Assembly: GCA_946631345.1 (NCBI GenBank) | Contig: CAMPAA010000087.1 | Coordinates: 1-12,531, forward strand | Direction of reading: 5' to 3' | Length of the DNA stretch: 12,531 nucleotides | From: an uncultured Verrucomicrobiota bacterium | GTDB lineage: Bacteria > Verrucomicrobiota > Kiritimatiellia > RFP12 > UBA1067 | In this document: positions 6,453 through 12,531 of the stretch, in pieces | How the letters are laid out: the number at the start of each line of letters is the position of its first letter | Position numbering within the stretch: the first letter of the stretch is position 1 | The notes under the pieces: model-generated | Told to the model about the DNA's origin: nothing | Database searches by the model: none | Seen by the model: only the letters and a program-made list of their open reading frames with translations | Translations under genes and position numbers: made by a program

Positions 6453-9134
6453 ATGAAAAAGACATGTCTCACCTTGTGCATAGTGTTCGGCGTGGCGGTG
6501 GGGGCTGTGCCTCCGCCCGTTTCGCTCATGTGCGAGTACCGTCAGGATCCCATCGGGCTTGACGCCGTTGCGCCGAGGCTTGGCTGGCGTTCGGCGGATG
6601 GGCAGATCGCCTGGCGCGTGCGGGTCGCATCAACGCCGGAGCGGCTGAGTGCCGGCAAGGCCGACCTTTGGGACTCCGGCAAAGTGGACGGCGCGGAGTC
6701 GCACGGCGTCGCATATGGCGGAACGCCGCCCCAGCCGTCGCAGCGCGCCTATTGGCAGGTCAAGACCTGGACGGCGGACGGGGAGAGCGACTGGAGCGTC
6801 CCCGCAAGATGGCAGTGGGGGATGCTGGGGCGGAACTGGAAGGCGAAGTGGATATCCGCCGGTTCTGAGCTGCCAACGCCCCGCTTCGAGAAGAGGTTCA
6901 CGGTGAAGGAGCGTCCGGCATCGGCTACGCTCCACATAACAGGTCTCGGCTACTACGAGGCGACGATCAACGGCCGTCGCATAGGAGAGAAGGTGCTTGA
7001 CCCTGCGCCTACCGACTACACGAAGACCGTGCTCTATTCGACATACCAGCTTGAAAACGAGCTGCGCGTTGGCGAGAACACGCTTTCCGTCACTGTTGGC
7101 CACGGCCTGTACTGCGTGCGCGCGCTGTCGCACTGGTGGTTCGAGAGAGCGCCGTGGAAAGCGCCGCCATGCCTGATTGCGCGGCTGGAGCTGAACTACT
7201 CCGATGGGCGCACCGAGACAATCGTCTCTGACAGGACATGGCGGCAGGTGAAGAGTCCGATCGGCTACGACGACTTCCGCGAAGGCGAGGTGATAGGTGC
7301 ATGGCATCCATCGCTTCCGGACTACGGAGAGGACGGCATCCCGGCGCAGGAGCGGCCTGGTCCGCGCGGCGCGCTCAAGGCCGAGAGCCAGCCCGGCGCA
7401 GAGGTGGTCGAGACCTTCCGCCCCGTATCGATACATGCCTTCGGCGGCAACGTGCAGGTGGTGGAGTTCCCGAAGGACATCTCCGGATGGGTCAGCCTGA
7501 CGATACGTGGCGCGCGGAAGGGGGACGTTGTGTCGGTGCGCTACGACGAGCGCGTGGAGAAGGACTTCTCGCCGGTCGCCCCGTCGCCGGGCTATGCGCA
7601 CGGCTTGCGCGAGCCTGCGGAAGGGCCTGACCGCCGCCGAATAGACTGCTACTTCGAGGCGTCGGCGTCATTCCCGGTGTGCACGCAGGATATCGGCTTC
7701 CAGACCGACCGCATCGTCTGCTCAGGCGCGGCTGAGCAGACCTACGAGCCGCGCTTCACCTACAACGGGTTCCGGTATGTGGTGGTCAGGGGCCTCCGCA
7801 CGCCGCTGAAGCCGGAGGACATAACCGCAAAGTTCGTCCACACCGCGTTTCCCCGCATTTCGTCGTTCAGCTGTTCGGATCCGGTGTTCAACCGGCTGAT
7901 GGGCATGGCGGACGTCGCCTACCGGGCGAACTTCACAGACGGTTTCCCGACGGACTGCCCGCACCGCGAAAAGAACGGATGGACCGGCGACGCCTCGATC
8001 GCCGCCGAGCTCGCCCAGTACTGCTACGGGAACACGAGCGGCTACGAGAAGTGGCTGCGGGACATCTGCGACGCGCAGAACGCGCAGGGCGACATACCCG
8101 GCATCGTGCCGACGGCGGGATGGGGCTTCGCATGGGGCAACGGCCCCGCATGGGATTCCGCCCTGCCGGTGATCGCGTGGAGCCTATACGTGTACCGCGA
8201 CGACCGCCGCATCCTCGACGAGATATATCCAGCGCTCGTGCGCTACCTCGGCTACACGGCCACCAAGGCGACGGGCGCGCTGGTCAAGCACGGCCTCGGC
8301 GACTGGGTGCCGCCGGACAGGAAATACATGCCATCGACGGAGTTCACCTCGTCGTGCTACTATCTTCAGGCGCAGCAGATCGCCGCACGAATCGCCGCCG
8401 TGAAGGGCCTTGCGGATGACGCCAAGCGGTTCGCCGCCGGTGCGGATGCCACGCGAGCGGCAATAAACGCCAAGTTCCTGAAGGCGGACGGCTCGTACGA
8501 CAACGGCGGGCAGACGGCGCAGGGAATGGCGCTCTCCTTCGGCATAGCGCCGGCGGAAAAGCTCAATGCCGTTCGTGCGCGGCTCATAGCTGCGGTCGAG
8601 GAGGCGGGCGGCAAGACGCGCATGGGGGTGCTCGGCATGAAGCACGTGTTCCGCGCGCTGAGCGATGCGGGGCGCAGCGACCTCGCCTATGCGATGCTTA
8701 CGCATCCCGGCTCGCCATCGCCGGCAGACTGGGTGCGCAAGGGCGGAACCGCTCTATGGGAGGATTGGGCGGACGGCGCTTCGCGCAACCACATAATGTT
8801 TGGCGACTTCGCCTGCTGGGCGTACCAGCGGCTTGCCGGGATACGTCTGCCCGATGGCGGAACGGCGGCAGTCCCGGATCCGCCCGTGAGGGCGTTCAAG
8901 GAGATTCTCGTTGCGCCGGAGTTCGTGCCGCAGCTGAACAATGTGAATGCGCGAGTGGGCAGTCTTTACGGCGATATCGCCGTTGCATGGCGGCGCGAGG
9001 GCGGGGAGTTCGTACTTGAAGTGACCGTGCCGCCCAACGCTTCTGCGACGCTCAGGCTGCCCGGCATGGTCGACCGCCGCCTTGCGGCAGGCGCGCACAG
9101 CGCGAGAGTTCCCGAAAACAAAATCAAACAATAG
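6453..9134 (+). CDS. Alpha-L-rhamnosidase, GH78 (893 aa)
   Basis: This inverting glycosidase should release non-reducing terminal alpha-L-rhamnose from glycans. The N-terminus MKKTCLTLCIVFGVAVGA is a Sec signal peptide, so it acts outside the cytoplasm. The domains follow the GH78 order: an Ig/Fn3-like module with the usual PLGLD..xPRLxW style opening (about 22-125), a rhamnosidase N-type beta-sandwich (about 130-300), a concanavalin-like domain (about 310-460), the (alpha/alpha)6 barrel (about 465-815) and a C-terminal beta-sandwich. The signature DCPHREKNGWTGD carries D501, E506 (expected general acid) and D513; TALWEDW carries E770 (expected general base). All key acids are intact and the length is normal. 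It may have its own promoter (6416-6446), with gene 4 starting 16 nt downstream. The aglycone and linkage preference cannot be read from sequence. Confidence 0.93.
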   Translation: MKKTCLTLCIVFGVAVGAVPPPVSLMCEYRQDPIGLDAVAPRLGWRSADGQIAWRVRVASTPERLSAGKADLWDSGKVDGAESHGVAYGGTPPQPSQRAYWQVKTWTADGESDWSVPARWQWGMLGRNWKAKWISAGSELPTPRFEKRFTVKERPASATLHITGLGYYEATINGRRIGEKVLDPAPTDYTKTVLYSTYQLENELRVGENTLSVTVGHGLYCVRALSHWWFERAPWKAPPCLIARLELNYSDGRTETIVSDRTWRQVKSPIGYDDFREGEVIGAWHPSLPDYGEDGIPAQERPGPRGALKAESQPGAEVVETFRPVSIHAFGGNVQVVEFPKDISGWVSLTIRGARKGDVVSVRYDERVEKDFSPVAPSPGYAHGLREPAEGPDRRRIDCYFEASASFPVCTQDIGFQTDRIVCSGAAEQTYEPRFTYNGFRYVVVRGLRTPLKPEDITAKFVHTAFPRISSFSCSDPVFNRLMGMADVAYRANFTDGFPTDCPHREKNGWTGDASIAAELAQYCYGNTSGYEKWLRDICDAQNAQGDIPGIVPTAGWGFAWGNGPAWDSALPVIAWSLYVYRDDRRILDEIYPALVRYLGYTATKATGALVKHGLGDWVPPDRKYMPSTEFTSSCYYLQAQQIAARIAAVKGLADDAKRFAAGADATRAAINAKFLKADGSYDNGGQTAQGMALSFGIAPAEKLNAVRARLIAAVEEAGGKTRMGVLGMKHVFRALSDAGRSDLAYAMLTHPGSPSPADWVRKGGTALWEDWADGASRNHIMFGDFACWAYQRLAGIRLPDGGTAAVPDPPVRAFKEILVAPEFVPQLNNVNARVGSLYGDIAVAWRREGGEFVLEVTVPPNASATLRLPGMVDRRLAAGAHSARVPENKIKQ

Positions 9135-9136
9135 CG

Positions 9137-9143
9137 AAAAGGA
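9137..9143 (+). promoter_or_regulatory. Ribosome binding site of gene 4
   Basis: AAAAGGA at 9137-9143, 7 nt before the ATG at 9151, sets the start of the second rhamnosidase. The reading frame opens further upstream (TTG at 9082, inside gene 3), but no Shine-Dalgarno precedes that codon. Confidence 0.7.
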
Positions 9144-9150
9144 TGATGCA

Positions 9151-11394
9151 ATGAATGGAATTGTGCTGCTGCTGGCTGCGGCTGAATGGATCGCTGGCGC
9201 ATATGTGCCGCCTGCTGAAACAAACCTCGCGGCGTTCTTCATGGATGCGCCGAACGATGTGGTGCGACGCACGTTCACGGCGAAGGCGGGGAGCGTGCGC
9301 AGGGCCGAGTGGCGCGTGGCGGCGCCGGGCATGCGCGATCTGCACGTAAACGGCGCGCGGGTGTCGTCAACGGCTCTTCCGCCGTGGACTCCATACAGAA
9401 AACGCATACTTGAGGAGACGTTCGACGTGACGGCGTTCGTAAAGGCAGGCGTCCCGAACGAGCTGCGCGTGGAGCTTGGCAACGGATGGTGGAACCTGCT
9501 GCCGCTGAAGATGTGGTACCACTACGATATGAGGGCCATACTTCCGCAGGGGATCCCATGCGTGAAAGCGACGCTTGAAATCGACTATGCGGACGGCTCC
9601 CGGCAGACGGTGGAGACCGATGGAACTTGGCAGGCCGCTGAAGGACGCATCCTCAAGAACAGCATCTACACGGGCGTGAAGGAGGATGCGAGGCGCACTG
9701 TGGACGGATGGCGCGCGGCGCGGACCGTGAAGGGGCCGGAAGGGCGCGTGACGCCGGCCGGCGACTTCCCGAAGACGTCTGTGGTTGGGCGGTGGAAGGC
9801 CAGAAGCGTATCGCGCATCCCTGGTGTGGAGGGCAAGTGGGTTGTTGACATGGGCGTAAACTGCGCAGGCACGTACCGCGCAACGCTTCGCGGCGTACCT
9901 GCCGGGGCGGAGGTGAAGTTCAGGCTCGGAGAGCTGATGAACACGGACGGCACCGTGAACGTGATGACCGCCGTCGCCGGACAGATCAAGAATCCCAAGC
10001 GCGGCCCTCTCTTCGGGATAGCGGAGCAGTGCGACACCTGGATATCGGCCGGGGTCGCCGAAGCCGTGTTCGAGCCGCGCATGACGTTCCACTGCTTCCG
10101 CTACATACAGGTCGAGGGGTTGGAGCGTATGCCGCGTCCTGACGACTTCGAAATGCTGGCCTGGTCGGCAGACGTCAAGGAAGCCGCGCATTTCGAGTGC
10201 TCCGACGCGCGGATCAACCAGCTGCACGCGGTGTGCCGCCGCACGTTCCGCTCGAACATGCAGAGCGTGCAGAGCGACTGTCCGGGGCGCGAAAAGTTCG
10301 GCTACGGCGGCGATCTCGCGTGTACGGCGGAGTCCTTCCGGTGCAACTGGGCTATGCAGGCGTTCTACCGCAAGATGCTGCGGGATTTCCTGGACGAGGC
10401 CGAAGGCGACGGGCTCTTCACCGAGACCGCGCCTTATGTCGGCATCGGATCGCGCTCCGTGATTCCGCCAGGCGAGACGGGCGGCAGGGAAGTCGCGCCT
10501 ATGGGCTGGGCCGTGGGCGTGCCTGTGCTGCTGGATGTCCTCGTGCGCTACGACGGCGATCTCGACGCTCTGCGCGAGGCGTATCCTGCGCTCATGCGCT
10601 ACATCGGCATACTCTCGGCGAGGTACCCCGAGGACGACATACCGCAGTGCCTTGGCGACTGGATAGCCGTAGAGAAGGCGGACTGCGGGCTTTCATGTCT
10701 CGCGCACTGGCATGAGTTCCTTTCGAAGACGGCGAAATTCGCGCGAATTCTGGGAAGGGCTTCGGAGGCGGAGGCACTTGCGCGCCACGCCGCGCGCGTG
10801 GCGGCGAAGTTCCGCGCGAAGTACGTGAAGGGCGGCGGCCTTGTGAACGACGGCAAGCAGGGCGAACAGCTCTTCGCGCTCTACCATGGTCTGCTGGACG
10901 CTAAGGACGTGCCCGCGGCCTATGCGCGGCTGAAACGCGACATCGCCGACCACGGCGACGCGCTAACCACCGGCATATTCACCACGCAGTACCTCTTCGA
11001 ATACCTTTCCGCGCACGGCGACGCAGCGCTGGCCGGCAAGGTGGCGACGCATGAGGGCGCGCCCGGCTACTTCTTCCTGCTCGACCGCGGCGCGACAACG
11101 CTGTGGGAGGACTGGTTCGAGAAGCCGTGCCACAACTCCTACAGCAACTGCCATCCGATGTTCGGCAGCGTGGAGCAGTGGTTCGTGCGGTACGTGCTCG
11201 GCATCGCGGTGTGCGATGACGCCGTGGGTTGCGACAAGGTGCGCATCGCGCCCCATGCCGTAGCCGGGCTTACATGGGCCTCCGGCTGGCTTGATACGCC
11301 AAAGGGCCGCATATCGGTGTCGTGGCGGCTGGAGAACGGCAGGCTTGCGGTTGAGAAGAGCGTTCCCGCAGGCATCGAGGTGATGGGTGAATAG
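9151..11394 (+). CDS. Alpha-L-rhamnosidase, GH78, second divergent copy (747 aa)
   Basis: A second GH78 enzyme, clearly divergent from its neighbour. It lacks the N-terminal Ig-like module and starts almost directly at the beta-sandwich (AEWIAGAY...), then has the concanavalin-like domain, the (alpha/alpha)6 barrel and a C-terminal beta-sandwich. The signature reads DCPGREKFGYGGD with D376, E381 (expected acid) and D388; TTLWEDW carries E653 (expected base), followed by HPMFGSVEQWF, which is typical of the family. The active site looks complete. The N-terminus is odd: after MNGIVLLLAAA the domain seems to begin at once, leaving a very short hydrophobic stretch with no basic residue, so export is uncertain. 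A 16-nt gap to gene 3 and an 8-bp overlap with gene 5 indicate one transcript. Two unlike GH78 enzymes suggest two different rhamnosyl linkages or chain positions (inference). Confidence 0.9.
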   Translation: MNGIVLLLAAAEWIAGAYVPPAETNLAAFFMDAPNDVVRRTFTAKAGSVRRAEWRVAAPGMRDLHVNGARVSSTALPPWTPYRKRILEETFDVTAFVKAGVPNELRVELGNGWWNLLPLKMWYHYDMRAILPQGIPCVKATLEIDYADGSRQTVETDGTWQAAEGRILKNSIYTGVKEDARRTVDGWRAARTVKGPEGRVTPAGDFPKTSVVGRWKARSVSRIPGVEGKWVVDMGVNCAGTYRATLRGVPAGAEVKFRLGELMNTDGTVNVMTAVAGQIKNPKRGPLFGIAEQCDTWISAGVAEAVFEPRMTFHCFRYIQVEGLERMPRPDDFEMLAWSADVKEAAHFECSDARINQLHAVCRRTFRSNMQSVQSDCPGREKFGYGGDLACTAESFRCNWAMQAFYRKMLRDFLDEAEGDGLFTETAPYVGIGSRSVIPPGETGGREVAPMGWAVGVPVLLDVLVRYDGDLDALREAYPALMRYIGILSARYPEDDIPQCLGDWIAVEKADCGLSCLAHWHEFLSKTAKFARILGRASEAEALARHAARVAAKFRAKYVKGGGLVNDGKQGEQLFALYHGLLDAKDVPAAYARLKRDIADHGDALTTGIFTTQYLFEYLSAHGDAALAGKVATHEGAPGYFFLLDRGATTLWEDWFEKPCHNSYSNCHPMFGSVEQWFVRYVLGIAVCDDAVGCDKVRIAPHAVAGLTWASGWLDTPKGRISVSWRLENGRLAVEKSVPAGIEVMGE
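11377..11384 (+). promoter_or_regulatory. Ribosome binding site of the pseudouridine synthase, inside gene 4
   Basis: GAGGTGAT at 11377-11384 ends 2 nt before the GTG at 11387, and the GAGG core is 6 nt from it. It lies in the last codons of gene 4. It supports the GTG start and points to translational coupling; the ATG at 11383 is out of frame. Confidence 0.65.
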
Positions 11395-12103
11395 GCGCAA
11401 GGCCGCAGATGGCGGAGATTCGCTGGAGATACTGCACGAGGATGCCGATATCATCGTCGTCAGCAAGCCGGCGGGAATGATCGTTCACCGCGCGCCTGGA
11501 TATCCCGACGGCACAATGTGCGATCTGCTGCTGGCGCGCTACCCGGAGATGGCGGGCGTCGGCAGCGATGAGCGCCCCGGCGTGGTGCATCGGCTCGACA
11601 GGGAGACAAGCGGAGTTATGGTCTTCGCCAGAACCCAGCGTGCATATCTGGCGTTGAGGCGGGAGTTCGAGAGCCATGGGCATGTAAAGAAGACCTACCT
11701 TGCCGTTCTGCATGGCGCGCCGAAGCCGGCGACCGGAACGCTCCGCACCCTGATCGGGCGGAAGCCGTTCGACGCGAAGCGCATGGCGGTGGTCGAACGC
11801 GACGGGAAGCCGGCCGTGACCCACTGGACGGTCCTTGCCCGGCACGGCGCTCTGGCGCTGGTGGAGTTCGTCATCGAGACGGGGCGCACGCACCAGATAC
11901 GCGTGCATGCCGCACATATTGGGCACCCGATAGCAGGCGATCCGCTATACGGCGATCAGGTGCGCGACAGGAGTCTCGCTTCGCCGCCTCGCCGACCGCT
12001 TCTGCACGCCGTGGAGATATCGTTTCCGCATCCTGCCACGCACCGCAAGGTGACGTTCGCCTCCGCTCCGCCGCCAGACATCATCTATGCGCAGACAAGA
12101 TGA
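11387..12103 (+). CDS. RluA-family RNA pseudouridine synthase
   Basis: A 238-residue enzyme that isomerises uridine to pseudouridine in rRNA or tRNA, in the cytoplasm. The family signature HRLDRETSG spans residues 68-76, with D71 the catalytic aspartate. KPAGMIVH near residue 27 and GRTHQIRVH at 166-174, followed by HPIAGDPLYG, are further RluA/RluD-type motifs. No N-terminal S4 domain is present, so it resembles the short RluA-like form; the target uridine is unknown. The start is GTG with a good Shine-Dalgarno, overlapping the stop of gene 4 by 8 bp, so it is probably co-transcribed and translationally coupled with a glycosidase. That pairing has no evident functional logic. No signal peptide. 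Confidence 0.93.
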   Translation: MNRRKAADGGDSLEILHEDADIIVVSKPAGMIVHRAPGYPDGTMCDLLLARYPEMAGVGSDERPGVVHRLDRETSGVMVFARTQRAYLALRREFESHGHVKKTYLAVLHGAPKPATGTLRTLIGRKPFDAKRMAVVERDGKPAVTHWTVLARHGALALVEFVIETGRTHQIRVHAAHIGHPIAGDPLYGDQVRDRSLASPPRRPLLHAVEISFPHPATHRKVTFASAPPPDIIYAQTR

Positions 12104-12167
12104 CTCTCCTTTGGACGGTCAGGCACCCCTTGCTAGGCCGAGCCATTGCCCTGCCTAGGGTGCGGCA

Positions 12168-12299
12168 AAGTGATAGTTATGACTTGGCGAAGTGATAACT
12201 ATGACTTGGCGAAGTGATGCCTATGACTTTGCAAAGTGATAACTATCACTTTACCAAGTGATGCCTATGACTTCGTCGAGTGATAACTATCACTTGCCC
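12168..12299. repeat. Six contiguous 22-bp palindromic repeats
   Basis: Units start at 12168, 12190, 12212, 12234, 12256 and 12278, with no gaps or length change. Each has an 18-bp near-palindrome plus a 4-bp linker. Unit 4 is the cleanest: AAGTGATAACTATCACTT, two 8-bp arms around a 2-bp centre. Units 1, 2, 3 and 5 have TATGACTT in the right arm; units 3 and 5 have GCC in the centre; unit 6 begins with G. Linkers are GGCG, GGCG, TGCA, TACC, CGTC and GCCC. The junctions are also near-palindromic, so dyads recur about every 11 bp, one helical turn. This looks like an array of protein binding sites or an iteron/BIME-type element; its role is unknown. Confidence 0.9.
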
Positions 12300-12301
12300 A
12301 T

Positions 12302-12338
12302 TGCCTAGGCAGGGGTGGGAGTGCCTTTAGGCAGGGGT
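12302..12338. repeat. Two tandem TGCCT..AGGCAGGGGT copies
   Basis: TGCCTAGGCAGGGGT starting at 12302 is followed by TGCCTTTAGGCAGGGGT ending at 12338. The second copy has a 2-bp insertion in its small palindromic head. Both have inverted counterparts on the left of the array (CCCTGCCTAGG at 12149 and ACCCCTTGCTAGGC at 12125), so the array is bracketed by a doubled inverted motif. Confidence 0.7.
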
Positions 12339-12465
12339 ATAGCGCCGCAAAGTGTGGCATGGCGCATACGCGCGACCACGAAAACGGGCGAGAGCGGCGA
12401 AACTCCGCCTGCGCGGCACACGAAAGCGCACGAACCCACAATCCTCAAAGGGTATCGGCCTGGTA

Positions 12466-12486
12466 AAACGCGCATCCTGCGCGTTT
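12466..12486. terminator. Symmetrical 9-bp hairpin, terminator-like
   Basis: AAACGCGCA (12466-12474), loop TCC, then TGCGCGTTT (12478-12486). The GC core is flanked by A on the left and T on the right, so it could end transcription on either strand, though the T-run is only three (four on the minus strand). It is the best simple terminator candidate after gene 5, but it lies 360 nt downstream of the stop codon. Confidence 0.4.
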
Positions 12487-12513
12487 CTCCCGCAACCAGC
12501 CAGAATCGCAGGG

Positions 12514-12531
12514 CGGATTGCCCCCAATCCG
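12514..12531. repeat. Perfect 7-bp hairpin at the window edge
   Basis: CGGATTG (12514-12520), CCCC, then CAATCCG (12525-12531). The stem may continue beyond the window, so neither its full extent nor its role can be judged. Confidence 0.4.

Larger units (their letters stand above)
12125..12338. repeat. 214-bp imperfect palindrome enclosing the 22-bp repeat array
   Basis: The block has one dyad, between 12231 and 12232. From outside in: ACCCCT (12125-12130) pairs with AGGGGT (12333-12338); CCCTGCCTAGG (12149-12159) pairs perfectly with CCTAGGCAGGG (12304-12314); then repeat unit 1 pairs with 6, 2 with 5 and 3 with 4, closing on TTTGCAAA at the centre. By hand count, 63 of 83 columns of the inner half (12149-12231 against 12232-12314) are complementary. 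It could form a long hairpin in RNA or a cruciform in DNA. It starts 22 nt after the stop of gene 5. Confidence 0.85.
12339..12531. other. 3' non-coding flank
   Basis: I see no credible gene, tRNA or rRNA here. A minus-strand frame runs through most of it but has only a TTG start, no Shine-Dalgarno and very high Arg content. The stretch holds two short perfect hairpins, listed separately, and ends at the window edge. Confidence 0.55.

Noticed and set aside
9082..9150. Upstream TTG start for gene 4
   Set aside because: It has no Shine-Dalgarno and overlaps gene 3 by 53 bp, whereas the ATG at 9151 has a well-spaced AAAAGGA.
12168..12299. CRISPR array
   Set aside because: The 22-bp units abut directly. 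There are no unique 25-40 bp spacers, only 4-bp linkers, and no cas genes are in the window.
12125..12338. Insertion sequence or integron attC site
   Set aside because: No transposase or integrase gene is present, I see no target-site duplication around the block, and the core-site motif of attC elements is absent.
12340..12480. tRNA or other structured RNA gene
   Set aside because: I could find no cloverleaf with acceptor, anticodon and T arms on either strand; the short GC stems do not form a known family.
12327..12527. Small minus-strand gene of 66 codons
   Set aside because: It has a TTG start, no Shine-Dalgarno, high Arg content, and its frame runs through a perfect hairpin. I see no recognisable motif.

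Overview
The window is GC-rich (my estimate is about 60% G+C). It carries five genes, all on the + strand, packed into 245-12103, with short non-coding flanks. The style suggests a free-living or gut-associated member of the PVC group, most likely Kiritimatiellota or a nearby Verrucomicrobiota/Lentisphaerota lineage. The pointers are a secreted protein with two tandem LamG-like units, a very large secreted GH42-like protein of a type I associate with those phyla, several secreted glycosidases in a row, and no SusC/SusD pair. This assignment is from recollection of protein style and has not been checked by any search.

Layout. Positions 1-244 are non-coding: a strong stem-loop (101-133) and then a good sigma70-type promoter (154-183) with a 10-A run beginning in the -35 box and filling part of the spacer. 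Gene 1 (245-2620) encodes a secreted double LamG-like protein. Gene 2 (2636-6403) encodes a 1255-residue secreted GH42-like multidomain protein. A 49-bp gap then holds a second promoter-like box placed so close to the next ATG that the transcript may be leaderless. Gene 3 (6453-9134) and gene 4 (9151-11394) are two divergent GH78 alpha-L-rhamnosidases. Gene 5 (11387-12103) is an RluA-family pseudouridine synthase that overlaps the end of gene 4 by 8 bp.

Working model. Genes 1-4 look like a small glycan-degradation locus. Two rhamnosidases would remove terminal alpha-L-rhamnose, the GH42-like enzyme would act on a neighbouring sugar (beta-galactoside or alpha-L-arabinopyranoside by family analogy), and the LamG-like protein may bind glycan or cell surface. 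Rhamnose-bearing plant, algal or microbial polysaccharides are possible substrates; nothing here chooses among them. No transporter, sulfatase, polysaccharide lyase or regulator is in the window. Gene 5 is an RNA-modification gene that appears to share the transcript.

The most striking non-gene feature lies about 20 bp beyond the end of gene 5 at 12125-12338. Six contiguous 22-bp units (12168-12299), each a near-palindrome built on AAGTGATA-NN-TATSACTT, sit between inverted flanks. The whole roughly 214-bp block is a single large imperfect palindrome centred between 12231 and 12232. I see no gene in 12104-12531.
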